The position numbers and the translations under genes are program-made. DNA of 64,000 nucleotides from Tetrahymena elliotti 4EA. Lineage: Eukaryota; Ciliophora; Oligohymenophorea; Hymenostomatida; Tetrahymenidae. The DNA is taken from NCBI GenBank assembly GCA_000231825.2, contig JH720343.1, forward strand, positions 295,204-359,203, read 5' to 3'. How positions within the stretch are numbered: the first letter of the stretch is position 1; every line of letters starts with the position of its first letter. This document shows positions 50,706 to 63,000 of this stretch, piece after piece. The notes beneath the pieces are model-generated. The model made no database searches, was not told where the DNA came from, and saw only the letters and a list, made by a program, of their open reading frames with translations.

Positions 50706-51539
50706 ATGATGAATAGCTTCTATTGGTTTGGTATTTCTCTTTTATTTGTTGGAATATTTTTGATAATTTACTCCTTGATCACACCTAATGAAGCTAAATC
50801 AGTAGATTGGAATTAATTTGGTGTTATTACGGCAGTAAAAGATTCTTAACCATCTCTTTGTCCTAATGTTTCATGGGCCTTTGCTTCTGTAGCATCTATT
50901 GAGGGTTTAATGGGAATCAAAGAAATTTCAAGCTTATCTAGTACCCCTCACTAAGATTTACTTCTTAGATCAAGGTCAGAATATTTAAAAACTTTGGAAA
51001 AGTACTCATAAAACTATTCATAAGACAACTTATCTGAATAACAGGTCTTAGATTGCACTCCTAAATAAGATAATTGTTATGGAGGAAGCTTGAATGATGC
51101 ATATTAGTTTGCTTAAGAGTATGGAATTGTTGACTATTCATTGATATACTATGTTGCTTAAAAACAAATTTGCCCAATAGATAAAAAATCTTAATCTGTT
51201 TTTAACATTACTGGCTATTCAGTAGAATCAGGATGTGATAACTTAAAATAATTAATCTTCTAACAACCAGTTGCAGTAAAAATAAATTACTCTAACTTAG
51301 AAGATTTTGTTTCATATGATATTGATAAAAATATAATTTCTACTAATTACTGTCCTTTGAAAAAGAGCTAAAACGAAAAGTTTTAATATGTCCTAGTCAC
51401 TGCATATGATGGAAAAACATTTACAATTAAGAATTCTGAAGGAGTAAATTGGGGTTATTAAGGCTATGCCAAAATAGATGCAAGCATTGACAATACATGC
51501 AATATTTGTGAAGAAATATATTATCCTACTTAAAATTGA
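50706..51539 (+). CDS. Membrane-anchored papain-like pseudoprotease
   Basis: Single exon, 277 residues. Residues 5-27 (FYWFGISLLFVGIFLIIYSL) form a signal-anchor. The rest aligns with mature papain/cathepsin (C1A) enzymes, but with no I29 propeptide: VDWNQFGVITAVKD matches the usual V-D-W-R..G-x-V-x-x-V-K-D start, EQQVLDC and CYGGSLNDAYQFAQEYGI match the EQ-x-L-x-DC and GC-x-GG segments, and IKNSEGVNWGYQGYAKI matches the K-N-S-W-G-x-x-W-G end. The catalytic Cys of C-x-S-C-W is Ser (CPNVSWAF, Ser56), the catalytic His position reads Gln (FQYVLV, ~227), while Asn243 is kept. It is therefore expected to lack protease activity. Two ATGs are in tandem; the first was used. A binding or scaffold role is inference. 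Confidence 0.88.
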
Positions 51540-52357
51540 CAAATTTAATAAAATTAAAAACATTATATTTTAATTAATACTATATATAATTTAAGATAAT
51601 TTGAGCTTTATAAATTTTATTCAAATAATTTTAAGAAAATTAATTGTAAAAATATTTCTTTTCATAGTAACATTTTAAACATTTTTTCCATATTTATATT
51701 ATCTCAATGAAATAAACAGCGAAGTTCATTCAGTAATATTTGAAAACTTTATTTTCTTAACAATCATAGAATTTTTACAATACAAATGTTAGTTTTTCTT
51801 TAAAATTTTGAGGAGGGTTAAACTATATTAGATTGGTTTAGAGATAAATGGGATTTTAATAGATTTTTTTACCAAATAATTTTATTTTTAATGAATGATC
51901 CAACTGTACCTCCTCAAAATGTTATCAAACGATAAAGAAATATTAATGATTTTTTATTTAAAAAATTTCACAAAACTTAAAAACATTTTGGCTAGTTAAT
52001 CTATTTTTTAGGAATCTTCTTAAATTCAAGAACAAATCTGATGATATAAATTAGAAATAATATCAGAAAAAATTTATTATGATTCTGGTTTCTGGTTTTT
52101 CTAAATAAATGATAAAACTCAAAAGGAAAATATTACGTATTACGTTTTCAAGAAAAAATATTTTTTTGAAAGAAAATAGAAGTGTTTTAAAATTATTATA
52201 AATTTGCCATTTAAAAAATTAAAGAATAATTTGACTGATAGAAAATATTTAATTATCATCAAAAGAAAGATTTTGGTTAATTAATTTGATCAAAAACTAA
52301 TTAAGTTTATTATTAAATTCAAAAGTTGGGATAAAAAGTATATTAAAGATTAAAAAA
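51540..52357. other. Intergenic with 12-bp inverted repeat
   Basis: About 820 bases of AT-rich DNA between two plus-strand genes. It holds perfect 12-bp inverted arms at 51805-51816 and 51909-51920. The right part should be the promoter of the next gene. Confidence 0.5.
51805..51920. repeat. Inverted repeat, 12-bp arms, 92-bp interior
   Basis: ATTTTGAGGAGG (51805-51816) and its exact complement CCTCCTCAAAAT (51909-51920). The arms are richer in G/C than the surroundings, so chance is less likely. No target-site duplication was evident; a small element or a stem in the UTR are both possible. Confidence 0.5.
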
Positions 52358-53800
52358 ATGCAAGAATTTAGAGTATTTTTTGATAAACTTGATGGCTAAT
52401 CTTATAAGTTAGGAAATATTATACTTAAAGCTATTTTTTTAAATAGATAAGTAACTATTAAAACTAATTTTAATGAAATTGCAGAGTTGTAGAAAAATTT
52501 AGCACAGCAATTAGGAAATATTTATACTGATAGATTTTAAGCTATTGAACTTGACTAATTAGAAGCCTGTGGTGGTATTCTTTTAGATTACTTTTTTGAA
52601 GACGCTCTATCTTACGAATTTATTACTCATAATGATTACTTCAAGCAGTTTTTTTCTAATGCCTAAAGAATTGATTTTAATGAATAAAATCAAAATATAA
52701 TTTCTGCTAATAAGCCATAAGTGGTTCAATAATAAACTTAGTAAAATAATCAATAGAGGAAAGAATAAATGAATCCTATTTCAGAAATTAAAGGTATATT
52801 AGTTGAACTTTTAAATGTATTAGTTAAATTTTTTTTTCTAATAGAAGATAGTGAATAAGCTATTTTAGATGTTTAGAATGACGAAGATAAATTGAAGAAT
52901 CCAGTTTAAAACTAGAAAAAATTGAGATTCGTTTATAATATTGAAAATAATACTTTTAATGAAGATGAGTTTATTGAAAATGAAGAAATAGAAATAGTAA
53001 ATCCTTCAGAAAAGAAGTTAAGTATTGCTCCAAAAACATAAAGAAAGAATATGAAATAATCTTATCTTAAAAAAAAAATTGTCTAGCCAAGTTAAAATAT
53101 CTACCTTAATAATAGATAACTATTAGAAGAAAAAATTAACTAAGATAAAAAATATATTCATTCATCAAAATATTTTAGATTAAAAATTAAGAAAAAGTTA
53201 AAATTTCTTTATAAAATTCGCTAGAATCTCCCTGGTTAGACAATATTAAATTGCTTTAGTTGCTATAAATGCCATAAGAATATGTATTTCGGTATCAAAT
53301 GTTTCAAGTGTAAAAGAGATGATATGTATTTTTGTGAAGATTGTAATACTAAATGTCCTCTTTGCTTAGTACTTTTGAAGAAAACTAACGATCATGTAAA
53401 TATTACTAATTTTTATAGACTAATGAGTAGCAGTAAAATAACATGTCAAGCTTGCATAGAGGAAATTCCATTAATAAAATATGAAGATCACTTACATTAG
53501 TGTGAAGATAATATGAAAAACTGTAAGCATTGTCGTATTAATCTTCACTATAGCTAATTAAAGAATCACGTAGCATCTGATTGTGATTAAAGACCTATTG
53601 TTTGCAATGTTTGTAATGCAAAATACCCTAAATATAAATAAACCTCTCATAAATGCATAAAAAGATTTTACATTATTTAAAGATAGCTTGAAAATAACTT
53701 TGATTCTATAAAGTAGCAAATTGATAACCAATTTAATAGCTTACAAAATAGATTAAAAGAAATGCAATAAATATCAAACTAATCTAACAAAATTTAGTGA
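52358..53800 (+). CDS. RING/TRAF-type zinc-finger protein
   Basis: Exons 52358-52793 and 52845-53800, joined across a 51-bp intron (GTATATT..CTAATAG), give 463 residues. Residues 1-~145 form a Q/N-rich N-terminal part (MQEFRVFFDKLDGQSYKLGN); a basic, Lys-rich middle runs to ~285. A Cys-rich domain starts near 290: CFSCYKCHKNMYFGIKCFKC, YFCEDCNTKCPLC (a divergent RING), then TRAF-type fingers with CQACIEEIPLIKYEDHLHQC, CKHCRINLHYSQLKNHVASDC and CNVCNAKYPKY..HKC. A short coiled coil (IQRQLENNFDSIKQQIDNQF) ends the protein; no MATH domain is present. A ubiquitin-ligase or scaffold role fits the family, but the first zinc site is not a canonical RING, so activity is uncertain. Confidence 0.82.
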
Positions 53801-54048
53801 GCTTTTTTTCTGTTCATATTCATAAAAATTGATTTAATTTAAGAAGTCTAATGAATGTATTTAACAAAATTTTAAAAAGTAAAAATTTCTACATAAATCA
53901 ACAAAATATTTATAAATTAAAAACTATATTTATGCTATTGCTTATATTTAATTGTATTTTTAATATAAATTTGAACTCATAGTCTTCTATATCACTCATG
54001 TATAATAACTTAAATCTACTTAGTAATTTTAATTCTATTCTAATGCTC

Positions 54049-57000
54049 TCATGCAGAAGGAGGAGAAGGGTTTTCTTAAAGAGGATTATAACAAGCTTCA
54101 CAAATGGTGTAGGTTGAACTGTTCTTTAGAGTACAATATTTACAAATAATGAAATTATCTTGATATAAATCTATTGGGGTAAAAGGAACAACTTGAGAAT
54201 CTAACTAAGATTTAGCCTTATCAGCATCACTAAGTAAATTAAATTAGCAGTTTGGTGGAAAAGGACTACATCCAATAATCTATTAATAATTATGATTACT
54301 CTCTACATTTTGAGGTAGTTCTATTTAGCTTAAAATTTCTACTTTAAAGTTTAAATCATAATCTCCCCATGAATGGCAGGGAATACTCTTTGTTAATATT
54401 AATAGATTAACTGATGTACTAGGGAGAATGATTCTTTCAACCATACTAGGGTATTTAAAGTTAGATAGTGATAATATATTAGAGAACTAATTTTTTGGCT
54501 ATATTTAAAGAATGACTTTGTATGTTGTAATTTTACTTTTGTTTTCAAGAATAACTTCTCTAACCATTTTGTCTCTATTTAAACCACTAATATTTGCCAA
54601 AATCTTACTTTTTTATTCAAATTCATATGATTCTTTGTTAGTGATGTCCTTAGAAACTAATTCCAACTAATTAGTAGATTAGTTTATTTCTGTATCAGTT
54701 AAAGATGTTTATGACTCAAAATTTTAGATTGGTATTTTTGACCCTAATAATTTGATAATAATAAAAATATTTAATGTATTAATTTAATCATTATTAGCTT
54801 AAATTCAGAATAAATTTTTTTAGTTTCCAAATAAAATAATTAAAAACTTTTAACTGAATTCAAAAGTAAATTATTTATTTATTAGAAAAGATGGTATATT
54901 TTTTTACCAATAGATAAATATAATTTGAATTGAATAATTATGATAATATAAAATTTATTACCTTCTTCCTCCATTTTTTAATTAGCTCCTTAAATTTGAT
55001 TTGTATTATCTAAGTTACTTTCTGGATTTTAATTTTATTCTTATGATCCAACAATCTTTTCCTGAATCTTTGAACTTTCTAATGAAGATAGACTAGAGAA
55101 TTTAGCTCTAACACTATTATTTGCAGATTCTGTTTCCTATTTAGCTTCTTCTTCTTCAATTATATTTTAGTTTTAAGTTTCTATCTATCTTTCTTCAACA
55201 AGAAGGTAATGTTGTTTTATTTTTTCATTAAAAAGTAAAAATATATTTGAATCTAGATTAATTTTATTTATTTCTATCCTGTCATCTTTATTAATTTCTT
55301 CAGGAAAAATTATATTTTTACCTTCAGCTGATATTTTATTCTAACAATAGTAAACATCATATTCATTTGTATAACAAATAATATCAGAATAGTTTGAGAT
55401 ATTTTCCAAAATTTAAATTTATTTAGTAGAAATAGTTGAACCATAGATATATGTCTCAAAAATCCTCTATCTTTCTATTTGTATCTATTTCTAATTCAAA
55501 TTATTACTTTAATATTATTTATTAAAAAATTGCAAATCATTGTATATTTTTTAGAATTATTCCTCTTCATGCTAAATCTTTTACAAAATAGATTGATATG
55601 TCAATTCAATTTATGAGAGAACTGCAGTACTTTTCAGGTCAAGTTTTTAATTTTGTTAATTTTTTTTTATGTAAGGACCAATAAATTCAATAAAGTATCC
55701 TAATTCATAATTATAAGGTTAGATAGTAAGGATATAGTTAAATATCTAATCGTTTATGTCAACCAGTTAAAGAAGCTTTTATTAAATTAATATAAAAAAT
55801 CATAAAGTCATTATTTTAAATAATTATGATACTTTGTTGACAATATGATGTTCTCTTTCACTAGCATAACCGATATTACAATCTAAAATTCTTGACAAAA
55901 ATCCTTTTGTTTATTCATTTTAATTACCATCAGGATTTATTGTTGATATATATTAATAATAATTTTAATCTAAAAATTATTGTAAAGAGAAATCTGAATA
56001 AATTAAATTCTTTTTCAATTGTGGTATGCCTAATATCCACTCTAATCTGTATACTTTGTATTCATCCAATATTGTGATGAAATTGCTCATTATTTCTAAA
56101 TAATAATAGATATCATCTGATATAAATTTCTATTTATTATCAAGTTACAAATAAATATTTTTTTTAAAATGAATTTATTTACTTCATTAATTCCTTTGAT
56201 TATGAATTAAGCTATAAAGTATGAGTATTAATAATTCTTGTAGCTCATATGAGATATGATTCTACCTATTATATTGGGATCGCTTTTCATTTTCAAAGCT
56301 CTTTTGTATAAATTTTCTTCATTTATCATTTTTTCAAAGTCTTTTGAATCACTAACAAGATCTTTACTAAACTATGTTGGATCTTTTTAAATCTTTTTTA
56401 ATTTAATATTAATAAAATTTTATTATTTAATTATAATTTACTTAAAGTGAGATCAATTTTTTTTTGCATAAAAGATTGTAAACAGTAGTAAGTAATGGGT
56501 TAAACTATGTATGAGCTGTATTTCCAGTGATATGATTTGCTTTTTTTACTTTAAAGTATTTATTAATAATTTAAGAATCTTCAGCTAAATAAAAATCCAA
56601 AAGCTTTTCAATCATATCAAACTTAATCATGAACGCTGCTGATAAGATATCTGAATCGGCTAAGTCTCTTAAAAGCTTTTTTCATTGAATAAATATTATC
56701 TTTTTAAATAATTATTTAAAAAATTACATCAAAATATTGTTCACATCTATAAAAACTATTTGCTATTTAGGTATGAAGTCCTTAGAATAAATTTATCAAA
56801 AATTAGACAACAATATCAGAAGGATTTTGATTGTCTGGCTATGTCTTAATTTAAAAATTATTTAATTTATTTTGAATTCAAAAACCAAGTTATTTACTTA
56901 AATTTGCTAGTGCTAGAAGACATTGATATTGAAACTCTTAGTAATAACAATAAGTAAATGGATAACAATTTATTTATGAGTAGATCTTTACTTAGGGTTA

Positions 57001-60000
57001 GTATTTTGCAATATATCCTACCAAAAAAAATCCATTTTTTCTGCAATATTTTTTTAAAAAATGTCAAGTGCAGTCTCAGGACACAAAGAACTAAATCTAT
57101 AAAACAACTCAAACCAACTATCAGTGACCTAAATTAAAAAAATAATTTCATTATAAATAATTTTATAGAAAATGTTACTTAGCTTTCTTGCATTTAAGGG
57201 ATAAAATTAAAGTATATGTAAGCAATTAATTAAAATATTTTAGAATAGTTGTATTTTTCATTAAAATTCTTCAATTCAAGCAAAATATCTTCAGGTAATT
57301 TTTAAAGATCAATTGGCATGTAGGACTTAAGAGGCTTATTCTATAATAAATTTTGATAAAAAGAGGGAATGGGTACTTGTAAGATAATTTCATTGATAAA
57401 TGATAAGAATTAATTTTAAAGCAAAAGCTTTTCGCATATAAATTAATAATTATCAAGAGCAGCTTAATTCTTTTAAGTTTCACTTATATATTAATTAACA
57501 TCATAATAATCTGCTCTTAGAGTGTATGATTATTTTTCTTTCTAATTATCATTGGAGTGATATTCAACATCTTCTTACTTGTGCTTATATCTCCAGTTAG
57601 AAAATGTTGTAGGATTTTTTAATCCTAACTTTGTTATGATTTCTTCCTCTTCTCTTTAATTTTTAATCTTAAATTCTAGATGATTTTTTTTTACTTTTTC
57701 ATAGAAAAGTAAATAGGCACTCTTTTAGAATTCGAAGTAAGGTTTAGGGATTTTTTATTCTTAAGAATCAACTCCAAAGCAATCATTTGGAATGTCTTTA
57801 GGATTATATTCAGAGATTACAGAGTCATTAAATTCTAGCCATTTGTTTTCCTTTAAATAATGTTCAAAAATGTTTTCAATTAAAAAAATGCAAACTAATT
57901 TTTACAGAAATTTTTATGTATGAAAAGTAATGACCAAAATTAGCAGTTCCATTATGAATAACAATACCTTTTAAAGTATATTCATAGTCTTCTGTATCCA
58001 TATTTTCTATTTCCATCTTAAGAATATTTATTAAATTGACTAATATTTTGAAAAATGAAATTTTACTTAATCTGTTGAGTTATACATAAACTAATGCATA
58101 TTAAGATTTTGTTCAAAAGTTATTTTTGAATTGTCTTTCTAATTTAACCCATTTTCAAAATTATGAGATATTCTAAACAAATTTAAAATTAATGTATTAG
58201 GAAGATTTTTTATATATTCCTATGATTGAGCTTCAGATACTTATTTGCATTCATCACATCTATAATCTTATATGCTCTCAGATCTGAAAGTCTTTTCAAG
58301 ACTACCTTGCAAAGTTTTTTCTCCAGTTATCTTTATAGGAATCATATAAAAAGGCTGTTCTGTTTATGTCTTTCTTAAACACTTCTTGCAAGTTCTCTCT
58401 GTAACTGTAGTTACACCATAAAATGTATCAAAAATACCTCTAAAAGCAGTATTCTCTAAAGAACTATGAATTCTTTCAACTAATAAATTTAAGAACTCTT
58501 AAGTATCTTACTATAAGTTTGTTTAAGTTCTTTCTCCGTCATAGCCCTTTAAACTAAAACAAAACCCATCTGTGTTAAAGTCCTTTCTATAATTTTAAAA
58601 TATTAATTAAAAAAATTTTTTATTATTTTTATTTATTTACCTGACACTTAAATGTAAAAAAGCAAATAATTTTTGTATTTAATGAAGTATGTTATCATCA
58701 TGCTAAGTTCCTTGTGAGTTAGATACAAAATTTTATCCTTATTAATCATCAGCAGCAAGTATTGAGTAAACTAAAGGATTACAAGTAAATATTTATTATA
58801 TCATTGAATTTATGTAGCAAGTGGCTCCTAAATTTTTAAGACCTACATACCCTAAACTACCTTTAATATTATTATCATAATTAACGAGCTTTTGTTTCTA
58901 AGTTCTTTTCACTTTTTAAACTATCTAGGCTATGCTTTCTAAAACAAAGCTTGGGAAATCTTCTGTATATTGTTTACAAAGGGATAAAATTTATTTAAAG
59001 CACTAAACCCTTGATTCTGTATGTAGACATTTGATATTTTAAATTTATGTGAATATTTGCTAAATATTAGATTGAGTAGAAGTTTATAAATCATCTATTT
59101 AATTATCAATAGTCATAACTGAATCAAATAAACAATGATTGATTAAGTATTTCAAATATTCTTTTTCTGTGTTTTTTGATATATTTGCAGAATTTTTAAG
59201 AATTACATCAGTAAGCTACATATAACCTGATAAAAAGTTATCTTTTGATGTACCAAGCAAGTTTTCTTTGGATTAAATATTTTTAAGTGTTTCAAAAACC
59301 TACCCAAAAGCAGTATCAAAGTCAAATCCATCACTACTTATTTTTTCTTAATATTTATTAAAAATAAGGCATAGCAAACTAAAAAACTATGTGCATGTCT
59401 CAGCCATTTGATCTGAAGAATTGTTTTAAGGAATTAAGGAAATTAGAGTTTTTATTAAATGCTTTTTCTCCTAATTAAATTATGAAAAAAAGTTGAAAAA
59501 TATTTATTGAAAAAATAAAAACTTACATTTAGTTATCTTAACACCAAAAATATAAAAAATGAGAAAATTTATCTAATGAGTTTATTTTTTGAGTAGAATA
59601 GACCTTCTTTCATAAGTAGAATCGATTCAGGATAAGAGAAAAATTGTTAAACAAATAATTCTTAATTTTTATAAAGAAGAAGCAAGAGAGTAAAGAGAGA
59701 ATCTATTACAAAAGTTCTATAGGTATTTGTAAATTTATTAACTTACCTTAGAGTTGAAAGGATAGTATTAATTAATGTTTCAGTTATATTGATATTTTAA
59801 AACTTTAAAAATTAGTCATGTATGTTTGTATTGTATTAAATAAATTATATGAATATTTCTTAAAGTTTATCTATTTAAGGCTCTTGCAAACTTACTTACT
59901 TTATTTTTTAATTCTTTGGTATTAAAGGACCAATGAATTATTCTTTATGATTTTCTTATTCAATATTTTCTATTTCTTCTATCATATCTGTTTGAGGATT

Positions 60001-63000
60001 TTATCTATTGCTTAAGTCCTCATCAATCTCTTCTAATGTGATAAATATTGTACTTAAATATTGCTTTAAGTAAAATATATAAGGATACTCTTAAATTAGG
60101 TTAGCAGATAAAAATTTGCTAAAAATCTTAAAGAATCTTTAGAATAGTTTTATTTTGATTTAATTCAAGCTCAATTCTTCCTACAAATTTTATTGAATAT
60201 TATTATTATTATTTTATAAATTTAATTGAGTATAATTCCAATTTTAGATTAATATTTAGAACCTTGATAGTAGTTTTTCAAATATTCCTTTACTAAAGAA
60301 ATTAACCATAAATTCATTAGTTGAATTCTTTTCAGTATTATTTTGTTAAATAATTTATTAGATTTTATCAAAATTTTCAAAAACTAAATTGATTTCTTTA
60401 TTTTCATTACTCATTTGATGGACTTTTTGATTAGTTTATTATTCACTTTAGATTTATTACTGTTAGTTGTTTGAATTTTATGTTTCAAGAGCCTTACTCT
60501 ATTAATTATTACCAGTTAATTAAGAACTAGATTGATTTTAAAAACATTAAAACTTGTTCATTATTTCTTCAATTTCGATTGATCCTTTTTCTTTTTCTAA
60601 AGAATTTTCAAAAAATTTATTTTCAATGCACTCAAGGATATAAAAGAACTCATAATTTGATGCTTTCTCAAATATTTCAGAAACTTTTTCTGTATTTTAA
60701 ATTATAGATTATATGTAACCACATGTTGGCAATCTACTAAATAGTTTTTCAATCAAAAACCTCATCTTTTAAGTATTAATTTAAGTGTCATCCTTCAAAT
60801 CATACAATTAAAAGATTTCTCTTTAAAATTACTTTAAAAAAGTTTAATTTAATAACAAATTTGTGAGGAAAAAATTTTTACTTCATTTTAGCTCAATAAA
60901 TATCTTGGGAGCTCCTAAACTTCTTCTTTAGAAATTGTTGTATTAATTTCCTAGAATAAAGTAATCATAATATTAATTAAACTAATGTGGATAATAAATA
61001 CTTTATTTACATATAATCTTGCTAAATCATCTGAGTAGTAGTGAGCTTGAATATTTCTCATAACTGTTTCTCTTTTGTCTTTCGATCCTTTTCTATAAAA
61101 TTCCAAAAAGTCATGTTCACTGAGATATCCATCTTTATCGCTATCCCAAAACTTGAAGACATCAATTACTCTATAGTCATCTACTTTACATACATCTTTG
61201 GTGCATGATTCAATAAAATGGGCACAGTTCTGCATAGACATCCTACCATTCTCACTATAAGCTTTAAACCATTCTTTGAAAAGTTCTTATGCTTTCTTTG
61301 TGAGAGTTTCATCATTTCTGATTAACTTAATAGGATGGCTATATTTTTTTTATTACTTTTAGACGATAATTGTTTGAGTTTGAGAGAATTCTAAACCCTG
61401 TAATGTATATCCGTTCAGAAAATCTTTTAGAGGGATGTTTGTACCATAAGATTAATTTTTACCAGGTACTAGAAGTAGAATTTCATCAACATTAATTTTA
61501 AATATTTAAGACAGGTTTACTCTCAATTGGTGCAAAGTTGTTTTAAATGAGCAAGGTAATTAGAATTAACTTTATATCTTTAATATATTTTCTGACTCAG
61601 TTAATTGATTCTTAATAAGTAAAGTATTCTTCTCAGTAAAAGATTCAGATGAGTGGGGTATCAAGCTTCCTATTCCTTTCTATTATATTAAAATATAAAG
61701 TTAATAATAATTATTTTAGAGTGAAAAATTACCAATTCTGAGAAATCTAAAAAATAGTGGATCAATTAAATTGTTCTAACTAAATATTTCTTCTCAACAA
61801 TATTTTTAAAGCAGACTTTAAAAAATTAATTACGAATTTCTTAAACTTAATCTTCTAAATTCTCAGTAGTTCTTAGGTAAAGGTTTACTAAAAATTTAGC
61901 TCCAGCATCAAAAACTTGTTCATTCTGAGCTATAAAAGTTATTTTCCACAAGAAAAGTAATCCTTCAAGTTTTTCTGGATTTTTATTAAGTTAATAGAGA
62001 AAATCAACTCTATATTCTCCAAAAATAAGATCAAAATCTTCATAGGTGTTTTAATTTTCATAAAATTGATTAGAAGACATACTTTTTAACTATTACTGAT
62101 CACTAATAGTAGTAATATTCCCAATTGAGAGATTAATCTCAATAAAAAGAGATTTAAAACAATCAAAGCCTTCCAAAGAAAGTGTAGAAATAAAGTGATC
62201 ATCTTTAATTAGCTTATCTAAAAAGAATTATCTTATATATGGAATAACACCCCTGTTCATTTTATTGCTCTTTTTGAGCCATCTATAGAAAAACTCACTT
62301 TCTGCTCTAACTAATTAATTTTCTATCAGTTCTTTTAACAACAAAGATATCAATTCATAGTCTAAAATTTGAATTTGGCAATCATCATTTATGAAGCTTA
62401 AAAAGTTAATGCGTTTCTCTATCTAACAAATGTAAGATTTTGTAAGCTATGGAGAGTTTTCCAATTCCTGTTAATTATACTTCCCTTTCAATATCTTCAG
62501 GTTATTAATAACAATTTTTTTGATCTCTAAACATTTTTCTTTCCTTTCATCTTCCTTCTTCTAAATTAATTTTTTGCTAAGCTAAACTCTTAATTCACTT
62601 CTTTCTTTTTCCTTCAATTAGAGTAGTAAGGCTTCTCTATTTTCTCTCCTCTTTAAAATATTTTAATAAAAATTCTAAAAAAATATAAATTTATAAATAT
62701 TTTACTTATCTTTAGAGAGATGGAGAAAGAGGAGCTTCAAATTATTAAGTTTACTAGTTTAATTATTAATTTGGTAGTCTTAAATTAGGGAATCTTTACC
62801 AAATGTCATTATCCTCTTAATTTATTTCATTTTCTAATTCCATACATAAATCAGTGATCTAAACAAGGTTTTGGTGTTGAATAATATTAGTTTCTGTTTA
62901 TTAATTTGAATTAGAACTTTAATCATTGGCCTGTTAAGATTGTTAAACAAATTGGATTATCTGAGGCTACTATGGCTAAGACTCTTCATTATTTTAAATA

